A stretch of 64,000 bases of DNA from Ectothiorhodospira sp. BSL-9 (GCF_001632845.1 NZ_CP011994.1:434001-498000), one strand, 5' to 3'. Counted from the stretch's first letter, positions 46,257 to 57,095 are shown. Translations and numbers: made by a program. The notes: a model not told the origin generated them from the letters alone.

Positions 46257-46649
46257 ATGACCGAGATGATGACCAAGGCCAATGACCGCTTCGAAACCAG
46301 CCACAACCAGGCCATCCACTGGATAGATGAGCGCCAGGACCCCGCACTGCAGACTGTGGACCGGGCCGTCAGACAAGGGCATTACCAGGCTGCCCGCACC
46401 CGGTTTCTGAAACTGGCCGAGTCATCCCAGATCGGTGTTCTCCAGCACATCCCCCAGCAGGATGCCGTGCGCCTGGCTGGCGGCCTGCCCACCTATACCG
46501 TCGCCCGTCTGTTCGAGCGCCTGCCCCGCCATCTGGGTCGTGCCATCGTCCAGTCCCTGCCGGAGGGCAAAAGACAGGGCGTGGTGGTCATCCTCAACCA
46601 TCGCCGTCACGACCCCCGCAACCTGCAGAGACGTCAGCTACAGGGCTGA
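46257..46649 (+). CDS. Small MgtE N-domain-like protein
   Basis: This 130-residue soluble protein contains the alpha-helical superhelix repeats of the MgtE intracellular N-domain: VLQHIPQQDAVRLAGGLPT, then VARLFERLPRHLGRAIVQSL and PEGKRQGVVVIL. In full MgtE this domain senses Mg2+ and gates the channel, but here no CBS or membrane domain follows and the frame ends cleanly. GGAA lies eight bases before the ATG. It could be a free-standing regulator or a relic. The neighbours give no clue. Confidence 0.62.
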   Translation: MTEMMTKANDRFETSHNQAIHWIDERQDPALQTVDRAVRQGHYQAARTRFLKLAESSQIGVLQHIPQQDAVRLAGGLPTYTVARLFERLPRHLGRAIVQSLPEGKRQGVVVILNHRRHDPRNLQRRQLQG

Positions 46650-46662
46650 CTCCCCTGCCCCG

Positions 46663-46697
46663 GCGAGGCCAGCGCGGTAAACACCGGGTGGCCTCGC
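46663..46697. terminator. Intergenic hairpin after the MgtE-N-like gene
   Basis: GCGAGGCCA (46663-46671) and TGGCCTCGC (46689-46697) form a perfect 9-bp stem with a 17-base loop, 14 bases after the stop codon. No T-run follows, so it is at best a weak terminator or an RNA-stabilising stem ahead of tamA. Confidence 0.45.
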
Positions 46698-46817
46698 AGG
46701 AGGCATACCCCATATCCATGAGTTATCCTTGGTTGCATCACCAAGGACCCGGCCCCGCTTCCACGTGAACCAAGCGACCCTCCCGGTGTCCGATGGCAAA
46801 GGATCATCAAGCGCCCC

Positions 46818-48599
46818 ATGACACCCGCCCTCACCCCTGAATTCTCCATCCATCCTTCGCGGCGTTCACGTCCCAGGATCCGGCTGACGGCGTCGTTGGC
46901 GGGAGTCCTCCTGCTCTTAATGATGTCGAGTGCGTGGGGCAACCCCAGGGTGGAAATCACCGGCGGCGACAGCGAGATTCGGGATAACATTCGCGCCCAC
47001 CTGGGGCTTGCCCGCGAAGGCTGTGACCTGCCCCCCTGGCGGGAACGCCCGCTGGTGAGGGCGGCCCGGGAGGATGCCCGCAACGCCCTGCGGGCCCTGG
47101 GCTATTACAGCCCCCAGATGGACATCGATTTCCAACGCATCGACGACTGCTGGCGACTGAATGTCCAGGTGGACCCGGGTCCGCCGGTACGCATCCGTTC
47201 CATGGATGTGGCCTTGAGCGGCGCCGCCAATGAGGATTCTGCCTTCCAGGAATACCTGCGCGAGCTGCCCCTGCGTGAAGGCCAGCGCCTGCGCCACAAC
47301 CAGTACGAGCAGATCAAGGGCGGCCTGAACCGACTGGCCTCATCCCGTGGTTATTTTGATGCCCGCTTCACCACCACCCAGATCCGGGTCCAGGTCAGCG
47401 AGCAGGCCGCCGACGTGGTGGTGCACATGGACAGCGGCCCGCGTTACCGCTTTGGTCCGGTCAGTCTGGAGCAGGACATCCTCCACGATGAACTGGCCCA
47501 GAAATTCGTTCCCTTCCAGCAGGGGAGCGACTTTGAGAGTCGACGCCTGATCCAGATGCAGCAGGCGTTCATCGACAGCGGTTATTTCTCCGATGTGCGC
47601 GTGGATACCCACCCGGAGGATGCCGAGGATCTGGAAATACCCATCACGGCCACCCTGGGCGCCCGCAACAAATGGTCCTATCTGGCCGGCGTGGGGGTGA
47701 GCACGGATATCGGCCCCCGGCTGCGTCTGGGCCTGGAAAATCACCGAGCCAATCTATCCGGGCACCGCTACGGCGCAGATCTGGAACTGTCACCGGTGCG
47801 TTCCAGTATCGGCCTCAACTATCAGATCCCCCTGGGGGACCCGGCCCGGGAACGACTGGATCTCACCGCCGGGTATCAGACCGAAAGCACCGACACCGCC
47901 GACGGGGATCTGTTCACCGTGGGCGTGGCCCACATCCAGCAAAGACCCTCGGGCTGGACCCATACCCGATTCCTGCGCTACGAGCACGAGGATTACAAGA
48001 TCTCCGATACCCGGGGCACCTCAAGGCTGTTGACCCCCGGCCTGGAATGGTCCCGTATCCAGGCGGATCACCCCATCTTCCCGCGCCAGGGCTGGCGCCT
48101 GAGCGCCAACGTACGCGGCGCATCCGAAGATCTGCTCTCCACCGTCACCTTCGGCCAGGCCACGGGTCGGGCCAAGCTGATCACGCCCCTGGGCCAGGGG
48201 CGCCTGCTCACCCGGGCAGATGCCGGCACCACGGCAGTGGATGAATTTGCCGAGCTGCCCAGCTCCGTGCGGTTCTTCGCCGGCGGCGACAACAGCGTGC
48301 GCGGCTACGGTTACCAAAAGCTGGGGCCCACCAATGATGACGGCGAGGTGATCGGTGGACGGCATTTCATCACCGGTAGCGTGGAGGCCGAGTATCCCAT
48401 CATCGGTCAATGGAGTGGCGCCGTCTTCGTGGACGGCGGTAATGCCTTCGAGCGCCTGGATGACTACAACGCCAAGTACGGCGTCGGGGCCGGCGTGCGC
48501 TGGCGCTCGCCCATCGGGCCGATCCGGGTGGATATCGCCCATCCCACCGATGGCGATGACAGCTTCCGGCTGCACCTGACCATGGGGATGGATCTGTGA
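46818..48599 (+). CDS. tamA: Translocation and assembly module outer-membrane protein TamA
   Basis: This 593-residue Omp85-family protein has a signal segment (LTASLAGVLLLLMMSSAWG), three POTRA domains starting PRVEITGGDSEIRDN, and a C-terminal 16-strand barrel. The barrel contains FFAGGDNSVRGYGYQKLGP (the Omp85 lid-lock region) and ends with FRLHLTMGMDL. With TamB it inserts autotransporters and other proteins and supports lipid transport to the outer membrane. It overlaps tamB by four bases (GTGA). BamA is excluded by length and POTRA number. Confidence 0.95.
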   Translation: MTPALTPEFSIHPSRRSRPRIRLTASLAGVLLLLMMSSAWGNPRVEITGGDSEIRDNIRAHLGLAREGCDLPPWRERPLVRAAREDARNALRALGYYSPQMDIDFQRIDDCWRLNVQVDPGPPVRIRSMDVALSGAANEDSAFQEYLRELPLREGQRLRHNQYEQIKGGLNRLASSRGYFDARFTTTQIRVQVSEQAADVVVHMDSGPRYRFGPVSLEQDILHDELAQKFVPFQQGSDFESRRLIQMQQAFIDSGYFSDVRVDTHPEDAEDLEIPITATLGARNKWSYLAGVGVSTDIGPRLRLGLENHRANLSGHRYGADLELSPVRSSIGLNYQIPLGDPARERLDLTAGYQTESTDTADGDLFTVGVAHIQQRPSGWTHTRFLRYEHEDYKISDTRGTSRLLTPGLEWSRIQADHPIFPRQGWRLSANVRGASEDLLSTVTFGQATGRAKLITPLGQGRLLTRADAGTTAVDEFAELPSSVRFFAGGDNSVRGYGYQKLGPTNDDGEVIGGRHFITGSVEAEYPIIGQWSGAVFVDGGNAFERLDDYNAKYGVGAGVRWRSPIGPIRVDIAHPTDGDDSFRLHLTMGMDL

Positions 48600-51500
48600 T
48601 ACGCCGCGTCCTGATCAGCCTTGTCGTGATGCTGTTGCTGCTGGTGGTCCTGGTCACCGGCCTGGTGACGGCCCTGGTGGCCACCGAACCCGGCGCCCGC
48701 CTGGTGGTGAAGCAGGGCGTGGGCTTTGTGCCGGGGGAACTGCGCATCGAACAGGTGAGCGGCACCCTGCTCACCGGCCTGCGGGCCGGGGGGGTGGTCT
48801 ATACCCACGAGGCCCTGACCGCCACCCTGGAAAGTCTCGACCTGCAGATGGAACTGCTGCCACTGGCAGGCTTGGCGGTGCATATCAATGCACTGGATGC
48901 CCAGGGCCTGGATCTCATTCTCACGCCGGATCCCGACGCGCCACCGTCGGATCCGGACGCGCCCTTCACCCTGCCCGATGCCATTCCCATGCCGGTCACG
49001 GTGGATCTGACCCAGGCGGTGATTCAGAACATCCGCTTTCGCACCCAGGAGCAGGCCGAACCGATCCTCGTGGACGCGGTGCGCCTGAGCCTGCATCTGG
49101 ATGCCGAGCGTGCCCTGATCCGTGATCTGGACGTCCAGACGCCCGACATCCAGGTCCGGGCCTCCGGCCGCGCGGCCCTGGCCCAACCTTACCCTCTTGC
49201 CCTGTCGCTGGACTGGCAGCTGGATCTGCCCGAGGCCGCCCTGGAGCTCTTCCCGGACGAACCCGCCCACGGGCGACTGGCCCTGGAGGGGGACCTGGGC
49301 AGCCTGGCGATCCATCACCGGCTGCTGGGCCCGGTGTCCCTGCTCAGCGCCGGTCGCATCGATCAACCGATCACCGATCTCCATCTTGACCTGACCCACC
49401 AGTGGGAACCCTTCGAGCTGGATCTGGCACCCGAACAGCGCCTGTCCGTGGCCTCGGGCACCCTGACCACACAGGGTGGCCTGGAGGCCTATGAACTGGG
49501 CCTGCGCACAGCCCTGCAGGTCACCGACCTGCCCGCCCTGAACCTGGCGCTCACCGCCGATGGGAACCTGGAATCCCTGAATCTGGCCCCCTTGTCCGTC
49601 AGCAGTCCGGCCGGCAACCTGGAAGTGGCCGGTCGCCTGGGCTGGGTCGACGATCCGGACTGGGCGCTGCAAGTCCGTGGCCGGGACCTGAATCCCGCCG
49701 AGTTCGTGGCGGACCTGACCGGTCGCCTCAACCTGGACCTGCATACCCGGGGGCGTCTGGATCCGGAACAGGGGGTGGTGGCCCAGGTGGACCTGCAACG
49801 CCTGGCGGGTCAACTGCGTGACTATCCCGTGACTGGCCAGGGTCAGGTGGCCATCGCCGGTAACACCCTTAACATCCCCGGGCTGAGACTGGGGGTGGGT
49901 GATAATCGCCTGAGCACCCGCGGTCAGGTGAGCGACACCCTGGCGCTGGACTTTGACCTCAACGCCCCGGACCTGCCTGCCCTGTGGCCAGGACTGGAAG
50001 GCAGGGTGATCGCCAGCGGACAGGTGAGCGGTCCCCTGGAGGCCCCGGTGGTCTCCGCCCGGGCAGACATCCGCGACCTGGGCCTGGGGAATCTCTCCCT
50101 GGCTCGACTGGATCTGGACCTGGAGGCCGGGGTGAGCCCCGACAGCCCCATGCGCCTGGACCTGGAAGCTCGCGACCTGCGGCTTGGTCAGGATCTGGAA
50201 CTGACCAGCCTCAGCCTGCAGGGTCGCGGCACAGCGCAGGCCCATGAGATCAACCTGGACCTGGAGGCGGATCAGGGTCAACTGGGTCTCACCCTGGACG
50301 GCGCCCTGGACGAGGGGCCCGCCTGGGCGGGCCAGCTCACCCGCCTGGACCTGGATCAGCCCCAGGCAGGTACCTGGCAACTGGAAACCGCCGTGGGCCT
50401 CAATGCTTCCCCCCAGGCGGCAGGCCTGGAGGACAGCCTCTGCCTGATACAGAACCAGGGCCGCCTGTGCCTGGACGGCAACTGGTCGGCCGAGGCGGGC
50501 GCCTCGGCCGACCTGCAACTGACCGATCTCTCCCTGCAGATTCTGAATCCCTTCCTGCCCCCCAACCTGCGCGTTGATGGCTCGCTCGGGGCCACGGCCA
50601 GGCTGCGCCTGGACGATCAGCTATGGCTTGAGGCGCGGGTGCAACCCAGCGCTGGCGAGATCCGCCTGCGGGACCTGGATGACGAGGAACACATCATTCC
50701 CTACCAGGACGGGCAGGTGGATCTACTCGTTGAGGACCGGGACATCACCGCCCGCCTGGCGCTGGGCTTTCTGGAGGGCGGTCAGGTGGATGGCCGACTG
50801 GATGCCCGTCAACGGGACGATGGCGACCTGGACCTGGACGGCGACGTCCAGGTGGCCCTGGACGAATTCCGCTGGCTGATGCCGCTGGTTCCCCAGGTGA
50901 CTGACCCCGGCGGGCGCCTGCGGGTGGACCTGACCGTGGGCGGCACCGCGGCAGATCCCCGCATCGAGGGCCTGTTGACCCTCACCGAAGGCACGGCCTT
51001 CATCACCGAGGCGGGCATCACCGTGGAGGCCCTGAACCTGGAACTGCGCAACGAGGGTCTGGAACGCCTGGTGTTCGAGGGTGACATGCGCTCCGGTCCC
51101 GGCACCCTGGAGGTGGACGGCGAGGTGCAACTGGACGGCGAAGACATGCCCATCATCATCAACGTGCGTGGGGATCGTTTCCAGGCCGTGCGCCGTCCCG
51201 ATGTGCAGGCCCTGGTCAGCCCGGATCTGCGCATCACCCTCATCGGGCAGCGGGCCATCGTCACCGGTCAGGTGGAGATTCCCGAGGCACGGGTGGAACT
51301 GGTGGAACTGCCGCCCCAGGCGGTGTCCGTCTCCCGGGACGAGCTGATCCTGGATGACGGGGAAGAGGCGGGTGAGGCCCTGGTGGTGATCGCCCGGGTG
51401 CGGATCATCCTGGGAGATGATGTGCGCATCAGCGGCTACGGCCTTGACGCCCGCCTGACCGGCGACATCGCCGTGCAGGACTCGCCGGGCAGACCCACGC

Positions 51501-52093
51501 GACTGGTGGGCGAAGTGCGTGTGGCTGAAGGGCGCTACAAGGCCTATGGACAGGATCTCACCGTGGAACGGGGCATCATCGTATTCCAGGGCCCGCCGGA
51601 GAACCCGGGGCTGAACATACGGGCCTCCCGACGCGTGCCCGCCTACGACGTGGTCGTGGGGCTGGAGATCGGCGGCACTCTGGAAGAGCCTCGCTCCCGG
51701 GTCTTCTCGGAGCCTTCCATGGAGGACAGCGATGCGCTGGCCTTCCTGGTGACGGGTCGCCCCCTGTCGGGCGCTGGCGAGGGAGAGGCCACCGACATCG
51801 TGGCGGCGGTGGCCATGTTCGGCATCGAAAGGGGCGGCTTCATCACCGACCGCATTGGCCAGGAGGTGGGCCTGGACGAGTTTACCGTGGACACGGGCAC
51901 CGAACTGGAGGACTCGGCCCTGATGATGGGCAAATACCTCTCGCCGCGCCTGTTCCTGCGCTACAGCGTGGGCCTGTTCGATCGGGTGAATACCGTCATG
52001 CTGCGTTACCAGCTCACCCGCACCCTGAGCCTTGAGACCCGGTCCAGCAGCGAGGCCCAGAGCATGGACCTGCTCTACCGGCGGGAGCGTTGA
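48596..52093 (+). CDS. tamB: Translocation and assembly module inner-membrane protein TamB
   Basis: This 1165-residue AsmA-like/DUF490 protein has one N-terminal membrane anchor (ISLVVMLLLLVVLVTGLVTALVA). A very long beta-rich periplasmic part of repeated D/L-rich strands (LDLQMELLPLAGLAVHINAL and the like) follows, then the conserved C-terminal TamB domain with LRYQLTRTLSLETRSSSEAQ. It spans the periplasm and works with TamA; YhdP-like lipid-bridge roles are also proposed. Its GTG start is coupled to tamA. Confidence 0.95.
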   Translation: MIRRVLISLVVMLLLLVVLVTGLVTALVATEPGARLVVKQGVGFVPGELRIEQVSGTLLTGLRAGGVVYTHEALTATLESLDLQMELLPLAGLAVHINALDAQGLDLILTPDPDAPPSDPDAPFTLPDAIPMPVTVDLTQAVIQNIRFRTQEQAEPILVDAVRLSLHLDAERALIRDLDVQTPDIQVRASGRAALAQPYPLALSLDWQLDLPEAALELFPDEPAHGRLALEGDLGSLAIHHRLLGPVSLLSAGRIDQPITDLHLDLTHQWEPFELDLAPEQRLSVASGTLTTQGGLEAYELGLRTALQVTDLPALNLALTADGNLESLNLAPLSVSSPAGNLEVAGRLGWVDDPDWALQVRGRDLNPAEFVADLTGRLNLDLHTRGRLDPEQGVVAQVDLQRLAGQLRDYPVTGQGQVAIAGNTLNIPGLRLGVGDNRLSTRGQVSDTLALDFDLNAPDLPALWPGLEGRVIASGQVSGPLEAPVVSARADIRDLGLGNLSLARLDLDLEAGVSPDSPMRLDLEARDLRLGQDLELTSLSLQGRGTAQAHEINLDLEADQGQLGLTLDGALDEGPAWAGQLTRLDLDQPQAGTWQLETAVGLNASPQAAGLEDSLCLIQNQGRLCLDGNWSAEAGASADLQLTDLSLQILNPFLPPNLRVDGSLGATARLRLDDQLWLEARVQPSAGEIRLRDLDDEEHIIPYQDGQVDLLVEDRDITARLALGFLEGGQVDGRLDARQRDDGDLDLDGDVQVALDEFRWLMPLVPQVTDPGGRLRVDLTVGGTAADPRIEGLLTLTEGTAFITEAGITVEALNLELRNEGLERLVFEGDMRSGPGTLEVDGEVQLDGEDMPIIINVRGDRFQAVRRPDVQALVSPDLRITLIGQRAIVTGQVEIPEARVELVELPPQAVSVSRDELILDDGEEAGEALVVIARVRIILGDDVRISGYGLDARLTGDIAVQDSPGRPTRLVGEVRVAEGRYKAYGQDLTVERGIIVFQGPPENPGLNIRASRRVPAYDVVVGLEIGGTLEEPRSRVFSEPSMEDSDALAFLVTGRPLSGAGEGEATDIVAAVAMFGIERGGFITDRIGQEVGLDEFTVDTGTELEDSALMMGKYLSPRLFLRYSVGLFDRVNTVMLRYQLTRTLSLETRSSSEAQSMDLLYRRER

Positions 52094-52162
52094 CCCAGCC
52101 CCCTGTTACCGCGCACTGAGCGGGAGTAGGCTGGATGCAAACCCATCGACAAAGGCCCTGCC

Positions 52163-53563
52163 ATGGCCAAGCTCACCTTCCTGGGCGCCACCGGCGAAGT
52201 CACCGGCTCGCGCTACCTGATCGAGACCGAAACCACCCGCCTGCTGCTGGAGTGTGGCCTGCAGCAGGGCGGACGCCAGGCCAGCGAGGCCAACCAGGCC
52301 TCCCTCAAGCCATTGGCCGACAGCGTGGATGCGGTCGTCCTCTCCCATGGCCACCTGGACCACGCCGGCCTCCTGCCCAAGCTGGTGAGGGATGGCTATC
52401 GAGGCCCCGTGTACTGCACCACCGGCACCCGGGACCTGTTGCACATCATGCTGCGGGACTCCGCGCATGTGATGTCCAAGGACGTGGAATGGGAAAACAA
52501 ATGGCGCCAGCGGGCGGGCCGCGACCTGCTCGAACCGCTCTACAGCATGAACGACGTGGAAGCCGCCCTGGACCAGTGTTGCGCCGTGGACTACGGCCAC
52601 CTGCAGGCGGTGGGCAAGGACATCCAGCTCAAGTTCCACGATGCCGGACATATCCTCGGTTCGGCCATCGTCGAGATGATCCTCCAGGACGGCGGGCGCT
52701 CCCGCCATCTGGTCTTCTCCGGAGACCTGGGCAATCCGGACTCGGTGCTCATGAACACGCCGGCCCGTCTCACCCATGCCGACCTGGTGATGCTGGAGAG
52801 CACCTACGGTAACCGGGATCACCGTCCTCTTGAAGAGACCATCGAAGAACTGGCCAGCATCCTGAAAGAGGCCCATGAGGCCGGCGGTAACGTGCTCATC
52901 CCCGCCTTTGCCGTGGGTCGCACCCAGGAGGTGCTCTACCACCTGGGCCGACTGCATCATCAAGGGCGCCTGCCCCAGCAGAAGGTCTTTCTGGACAGCC
53001 CCATGGGCATCCAGGTCACCGAGCTTTACGCCAAGCGCCGCAAACTGCTCAATGGCGCCGATATGGATGAACTGGACCGGGCATCAGGGGGTGACCTCCA
53101 GCGTTATCTGCCCCAGTTGCAGTTCACCCGGCGGGTGGAAGAATCCATGTCCATCAACCAGATCACGGGGGGCGCCATCATCATTGCCGGTGCCGGCATG
53201 TGCAACGGCGGGCGCATCACCCACCACTTCAAGTACAACCTGTGGCGCCGCCAGACGCACCTGATCATCGTCGGCTTTCAGGCGCGAGGCACCCTGGGGC
53301 GACAACTGGTGGACGGGGCCAGGAAGATCAAGGTGCTCGGCAACGAACTGGCGGTGGCGGCCAAGGTACACACCCTGGGTGGCCTGTCCGCCCATGCCGG
53401 GCAGTCGGCACTGCTGGACTGGGCCGGGGCCTTCAGGAACCAGCCGGTGTTCCACATGGTGCACGGTGAACCCGAGGCCCGGGCGGCGCTTGCGGAAGCC
53501 CTGCGCACCCGGGCCCAACGCGATGCCCGGGTGCCGGAACTGGGACAGACGGTGGAGATCTGA
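52163..53563 (+). CDS. Metallo-beta-lactamase/beta-CASP RNA-processing-type hydrolase
   Basis: This 466-residue enzyme has the metallo-beta-lactamase motif LSHGHLDHAG, the ESTYGNRDHR region, a beta-CASP insertion with PAFAVGRTQEVLYHLGRL and the C-terminal RMMBL motif (KVHTLGGLSAHAGQ). AGAGMCNGGRITHHF is typical of the YpeA/CPSF-73-like bacterial group. Such enzymes may act as ribonucleases, but the bacterial substrates are poorly known. No signal peptide. It stands 70 bases after tamB and converges with ilvD, with two bases between the stops. Confidence 0.92.
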   Translation: MAKLTFLGATGEVTGSRYLIETETTRLLLECGLQQGGRQASEANQASLKPLADSVDAVVLSHGHLDHAGLLPKLVRDGYRGPVYCTTGTRDLLHIMLRDSAHVMSKDVEWENKWRQRAGRDLLEPLYSMNDVEAALDQCCAVDYGHLQAVGKDIQLKFHDAGHILGSAIVEMILQDGGRSRHLVFSGDLGNPDSVLMNTPARLTHADLVMLESTYGNRDHRPLEETIEELASILKEAHEAGGNVLIPAFAVGRTQEVLYHLGRLHHQGRLPQQKVFLDSPMGIQVTELYAKRRKLLNGADMDELDRASGGDLQRYLPQLQFTRRVEESMSINQITGGAIIIAGAGMCNGGRITHHFKYNLWRRQTHLIIVGFQARGTLGRQLVDGARKIKVLGNELAVAAKVHTLGGLSAHAGQSALLDWAGAFRNQPVFHMVHGEPEARAALAEALRTRAQRDARVPELGQTVEI

Positions 53564-53565
53564 CC

Positions 53566-55428
53566 TCAGCGCTTGAGCTTCAACTGGGACAGATCCCGCA
53601 CGGCACCCTGTGAGGCCGAGGTGGCCATCAGGGCATAGGCCTGCAGGGCCTGGCTCACCACGCGCTGGCGGCTCACCGGCTGCCAGGCCCGCTCCTCTCC
53701 CCGGGCTTCCATGGCCTGGCGCCGGCGATCCAGCTCCGCATCCTCCACGGCAATACGGATGCTGCGTGCGGGGATATCGATCTCGATGGTATCCCCCTCT
53801 TCCACCAGACCGATCGCACCGCCCTCGGCGGCCTCCGGGGACACATGACCGATGGAGAGCCCCGAGGTGCCCCCGGAGAAGCGACCATCGGTGATCAGGG
53901 CACAGGCCTTGCCCAGCCCCTTCGATTTCAGGTAGCTGGTGGGATAGAGCATCTCCTGCATCCCCGGGCCGCCCTTGGGGCCCTCGTAGCGGATGATGAC
54001 CACGTCCCCTGCCTTGACCTGATCCCCCAGGATCGCCTCCACCGCCGCATCCTGGCTCTCGAACACCCGCGCCGGGCCGGAAAACTTCAGAATGCTCTCG
54101 TCCACGCCCGCCGTCTTGACGATGCAGCCGTCCAGGGCCAGGTTACCCGCCAGCACCGCCAGCCCCCCGTCAAGGGAATAGGCGTGGGGCACATTCCGGA
54201 TGCAGCCCTGCTCGCGATCCAGATCCAGGTCATCCCATTTTTGCGACTGGGAGAAGGCCTCCTGGGTGGGCACCCCGCCTGGGGCCGCCAGATAACGCTC
54301 CCGGGCCACTTCCGAGCGCGTGGTGCGCGCCACGTCCCATTCATCCAGGGCCTGTCCCATGCTGGGACTGTGTACCGTGGGCACATCCGTGTGGATCAGA
54401 CCGCCTCGCTCCAGCTCGCCCAGGATGGCCATGACCCCGCCCGCCCGGTGCACATCCTCCATGTGATACTTCTGGGTGGCCGGAGCCACCTTGCACACGT
54501 TGGGCACCTTGCGGGAGAGGCGGTCGATGTCTTCCATGGTGAAGGGCACCTCTCCTTCCCGGGCCGCCGCCAGCAGGTGCAGCACCGTGTTGGTGGAGCC
54601 GCCCATGGCAATATCCAGGCTCATGGCATTCTCGAAGGCCTTCATGCTGGCGATGGAGCGGGGCAGCACTGAGTCATCGTCCCCCTCATAATAGCGCCGC
54701 GCCAGATCCACCACCTGACGACCCGCCTCCAGGAATAGATCCCGGCGGCCCGAGTGAGTGGCCAGCAGGGAGCCATTGCCAGGCAGTGACAGGCCCAGGG
54801 CCTCGGTGAGGCAGTTCATGGAGTTGGCGGTGAACATGCCCGAGCAGGAACCGCAGGTGGGGCAGGCGGAGCGCTCGTATTCCATCACGCTCTCATCGCT
54901 CTCCCCGGGAGTGGCCGCTGCCACCATGGCGTCCACCAGATCCAGACTGATCACCTGGTCGCCACGGCGCACCTTGCCCGCCTCCATGGGGCCGCCGGAG
55001 ACGAATACCGTGGGGATGTTCAGGCGCATGGCGGCGTTGAGCATCCCGGGGGTGATCTTGTCGCAGTTGGAGATGCACACCAGGGCATCGGCGCAGTGGG
55101 CGTTGACCATGTATTCCACGGCATCGGCAATCACCTCCCGGGAGGGCAGGGAATAGAGCATGCCGCTGTGGCCCATGGCGATGCCATCATCCACCGCGAT
55201 GGTATTGAACTCCTTGGCCACACCGCCGGCCTTCTCGATCTCCCGCGCCACCAGTTGCCCCAGGTCCTTGAGGTGCACGTGCCCGGGCACGAACTGGGTA
55301 AAGGAGTTGGCGATGGCGATGATGGGCTTGTCGAAGTCCCCATCCTTCATGCCGGTGGCGCGCCACAGGGCGCGCGCCCCGGCCATGTTGCGTCCGTGGG
55401 TGGTGGTGCGTGATCTGTACTGAGGCAT
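53566..55428 (-). CDS. ilvD: Dihydroxy-acid dehydratase
   Basis: This 620-residue Fe-S enzyme makes 2-keto acids for valine and isoleucine. I chose the ATG at 55428 ([19 protein letters not shown]), the standard family start; the upstream open frame is not conserved-looking. Cluster and active-site signatures are [13 protein letters not shown] and [19 protein letters not shown], plus the late [20 protein letters not shown]. It is monocistronic, and 296 bases of intergenic DNA separate it from the divergent sigma-54 activator gene. Confidence 0.97.
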   Translation of the reverse strand: MPQYRSRTTTHGRNMAGARALWRATGMKDGDFDKPIIAIANSFTQFVPGHVHLKDLGQLVAREIEKAGGVAKEFNTIAVDDGIAMGHSGMLYSLPSREVIADAVEYMVNAHCADALVCISNCDKITPGMLNAAMRLNIPTVFVSGGPMEAGKVRRGDQVISLDLVDAMVAAATPGESDESVMEYERSACPTCGSCSGMFTANSMNCLTEALGLSLPGNGSLLATHSGRRDLFLEAGRQVVDLARRYYEGDDDSVLPRSIASMKAFENAMSLDIAMGGSTNTVLHLLAAAREGEVPFTMEDIDRLSRKVPNVCKVAPATQKYHMEDVHRAGGVMAILGELERGGLIHTDVPTVHSPSMGQALDEWDVARTTRSEVARERYLAAPGGVPTQEAFSQSQKWDDLDLDREQGCIRNVPHAYSLDGGLAVLAGNLALDGCIVKTAGVDESILKFSGPARVFESQDAAVEAILGDQVKAGDVVIIRYEGPKGGPGMQEMLYPTSYLKSKGLGKACALITDGRFSGGTSGLSIGHVSPEAAEGGAIGLVEEGDTIEIDIPARSIRIAVEDAELDRRRQAMEARGEERAWQPVSRQRVVSQALQAYALMATSASQGAVRDLSQLKLKR

Positions 55429-55724
55429 GAGACTTATCCGGCAATTGTTGCTGTTGGCGCACAGTCTACACCGCCACCCGATCCGTTCCGAGTATCCGCG
55501 TCGGCAACAAGGTCGGATCGCCCCGTGGGGTCTTCGCCGGGAGAAGCCTGCAAGGCCTGGGCTGCTGATGCCGGCAGCGGTGGGTGAATCGTCAACATTC
55601 TTTACAACACATGCGCGCACGGATAACAAAAAAACACCCAAAATACTGATTTTATTGACTAATCAATTTACGGCACGAGATATGCTGATCAGGCTAGGGA
55701 TAAGCGGATTGCAGGCAATCAGGC

Positions 55725-57095
55725 ATGGATTCAGGTGCCCTAAAAGCACACCGACTTCTTTGGGTGGACCTCTCGGAACACCCAGAACCACCTGATCTGA
55801 CGAATTCCTGGGAGATCCTGGTGGTCTCCTGCCTCGCCGAGGCGGAAGCAATCCTCAGGGACCCCAGCGTCATGATAGGCGTCTTCCCGCTCAAGCATGA
55901 CTTGCTGAGCCAGTTGCCCACCCTCGAGCGTTTCCTGCAACAGCATGGAACCCGGGAGTGGATTGCACTGGTGGAACCGGAACTGCTCTGGGACCCGCGT
56001 GTTCGCGAGATCCTGCGCCACTGGTGCTACGACTTCCACTCCCTCCCGGTGGATACCTATCGCCTGGAGGTGGTGCTGGGGCATGCCTTCGGCATGGCTG
56101 AGCTGCTCATGCACTCCGGCATGCACTGCAACTCCCTCGATCAGCAGGATCCTCTCACCGGCGAGAGCCCCCCCATGGATCAGGTCCGCCGCACCATCTG
56201 CAAGGTGGCCCGCGTCGCCGCGCCGGTGCTGATCACCGGCGAGAGTGGCACCGGCAAGGAGCTGGCGGCCCGCGCCGTGCATGACGCCTCCCCCCGGGCG
56301 GGCCGACCCTTCGAGGCCATCAATTGCGCCGCCGTGCCGTCCGCACTCATTCAGTCGGAACTCTTTGGCCACGAGCGTGGGGCCTTCACCGGCGCCCATC
56401 GCACCCGGGGTGGCCGGGTGCAGTCTGCCCATGGCGGCACCCTGTTCCTGGATGAGATCGGTGACCTGCCCCTGGAGGTACAGGCCTCATTGCTCAGATT
56501 CCTGCAGAATCAGACGGTGCAGAAGGTGGGTAGCGACCATGAAGAGAAGGTCGATGTGCGCGTCGTGGCCGCGACCCATGTCAACCTCACGGAGGCAGTG
56601 AAGGAAGGTCGATTCCGGGAGGACCTGTTCTATCGCCTGGATGTCCTGCACTTCGAGATGCCCCCCCTGCGGGAACGGGACGGGGATGGCGTATTGCTGG
56701 CTCATCACTTCTTCCAGGCCTTCGCCCGCGACCGCAGCGCCCGCGTGAAGGGTTTCAGTGCGTCCGCCCTGGAAGCCATCCGCCAGCACCACTGGCCCGG
56801 CAATGTCCGGGAGCTGATCAATCGCGTGCGGCGTGCCATGGTGCTGTGCGAGAACCGATTCATCCAGCCCGAGGATCTGGGGCTCGAGGACGCCCTGGAG
56901 AACACCCTCCCCCAGGCCTCCCTGGAGGAGGTACGGGCAGAGGCAGAGCGCACTGCCATTGTCCGCGCCCTGCGGGCCTGCGAGGGCAACGTCTCTGCGG
57001 CTGCCCGCCGCCTGAATGTCTCGCGCATCACACTCTACCGGCTGGCTCGACGCCACGAAATCCCCCTGCAGGGGCAAACGGCAGTCAAGAGCTAG
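55725..57095 (+). CDS. Sigma-54-dependent activator with VpsR-like N-terminal domain
   Basis: This 456-residue AAA+ activator has an N-terminal domain (1-130) resembling the degenerate receiver of VpsR. At the usual phospho-aspartate strand it reads [13 protein letters not shown], so no acceptor Asp is visible there. The central AAA+ domain has Walker A GESGTGKE near 172, the sigma-54 contact loop GAFTGA near 221 and Walker [14 protein letters not shown]. The C-terminal Fis-type HTH is [20 protein letters not shown]. It is followed by the FapF-like gene, and a sigma-54 promoter match lies before the repeat-protein gene, so it probably controls this locus. VpsR relatives bind cyclic di-GMP, which is plausible here. 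Confidence 0.9.
   Translation: MDSGALKAHRLLWVDLSEHPEPPDLTNSWEILVVSCLAEAEAILRDPSVMIGVFPLKHDLLSQLPTLERFLQQHGTREWIALVEPELLWDPRVREILRHWCYDFHSLPVDTYRLEVVLGHAFGMAELLMHSGMHCNSLDQQDPLTGESPPMDQVRRTICKVARVAAPVLITGESGTGKELAARAVHDASPRAGRPFEAINCAAVPSALIQSELFGHERGAFTGAHRTRGGRVQSAHGGTLFLDEIGDLPLEVQASLLRFLQNQTVQKVGSDHEEKVDVRVVAATHVNLTEAVKEGRFREDLFYRLDVLHFEMPPLRERDGDGVLLAHHFFQAFARDRSARVKGFSASALEAIRQHHWPGNVRELINRVRRAMVLCENRFIQPEDLGLEDALENTLPQASLEEVRAEAERTAIVRALRACEGNVSAAARRLNVSRITLYRLARRHEIPLQGQTAVKS

Noticed and set aside
45668-46382. Open frames on both strands between the vgrG-like and MgtE-N-like genes
   Set aside because: They overlap each other and have Pro/Arg/Gly-rich chance composition without recognisable features.
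48464-50518. 684-residue open frame antisense to tamA/tamB
   Set aside because: It mirrors the D/L-rich repeats of tamB as Gln/Val/His runs, and tamA-tamB are well supported by motifs.
55429-55641. N-terminal extension of ilvD
   Set aside because: The family starts at MPQYRS and the extra residues look like translated intergenic DNA.
55655-55686. Sigma-70 promoter TTGACT/TATGCT before the sigma-54 activator gene
   Set aside because: The spacing of 20 bases is poor; the AT-rich region probably contains a promoter but I cannot place it.
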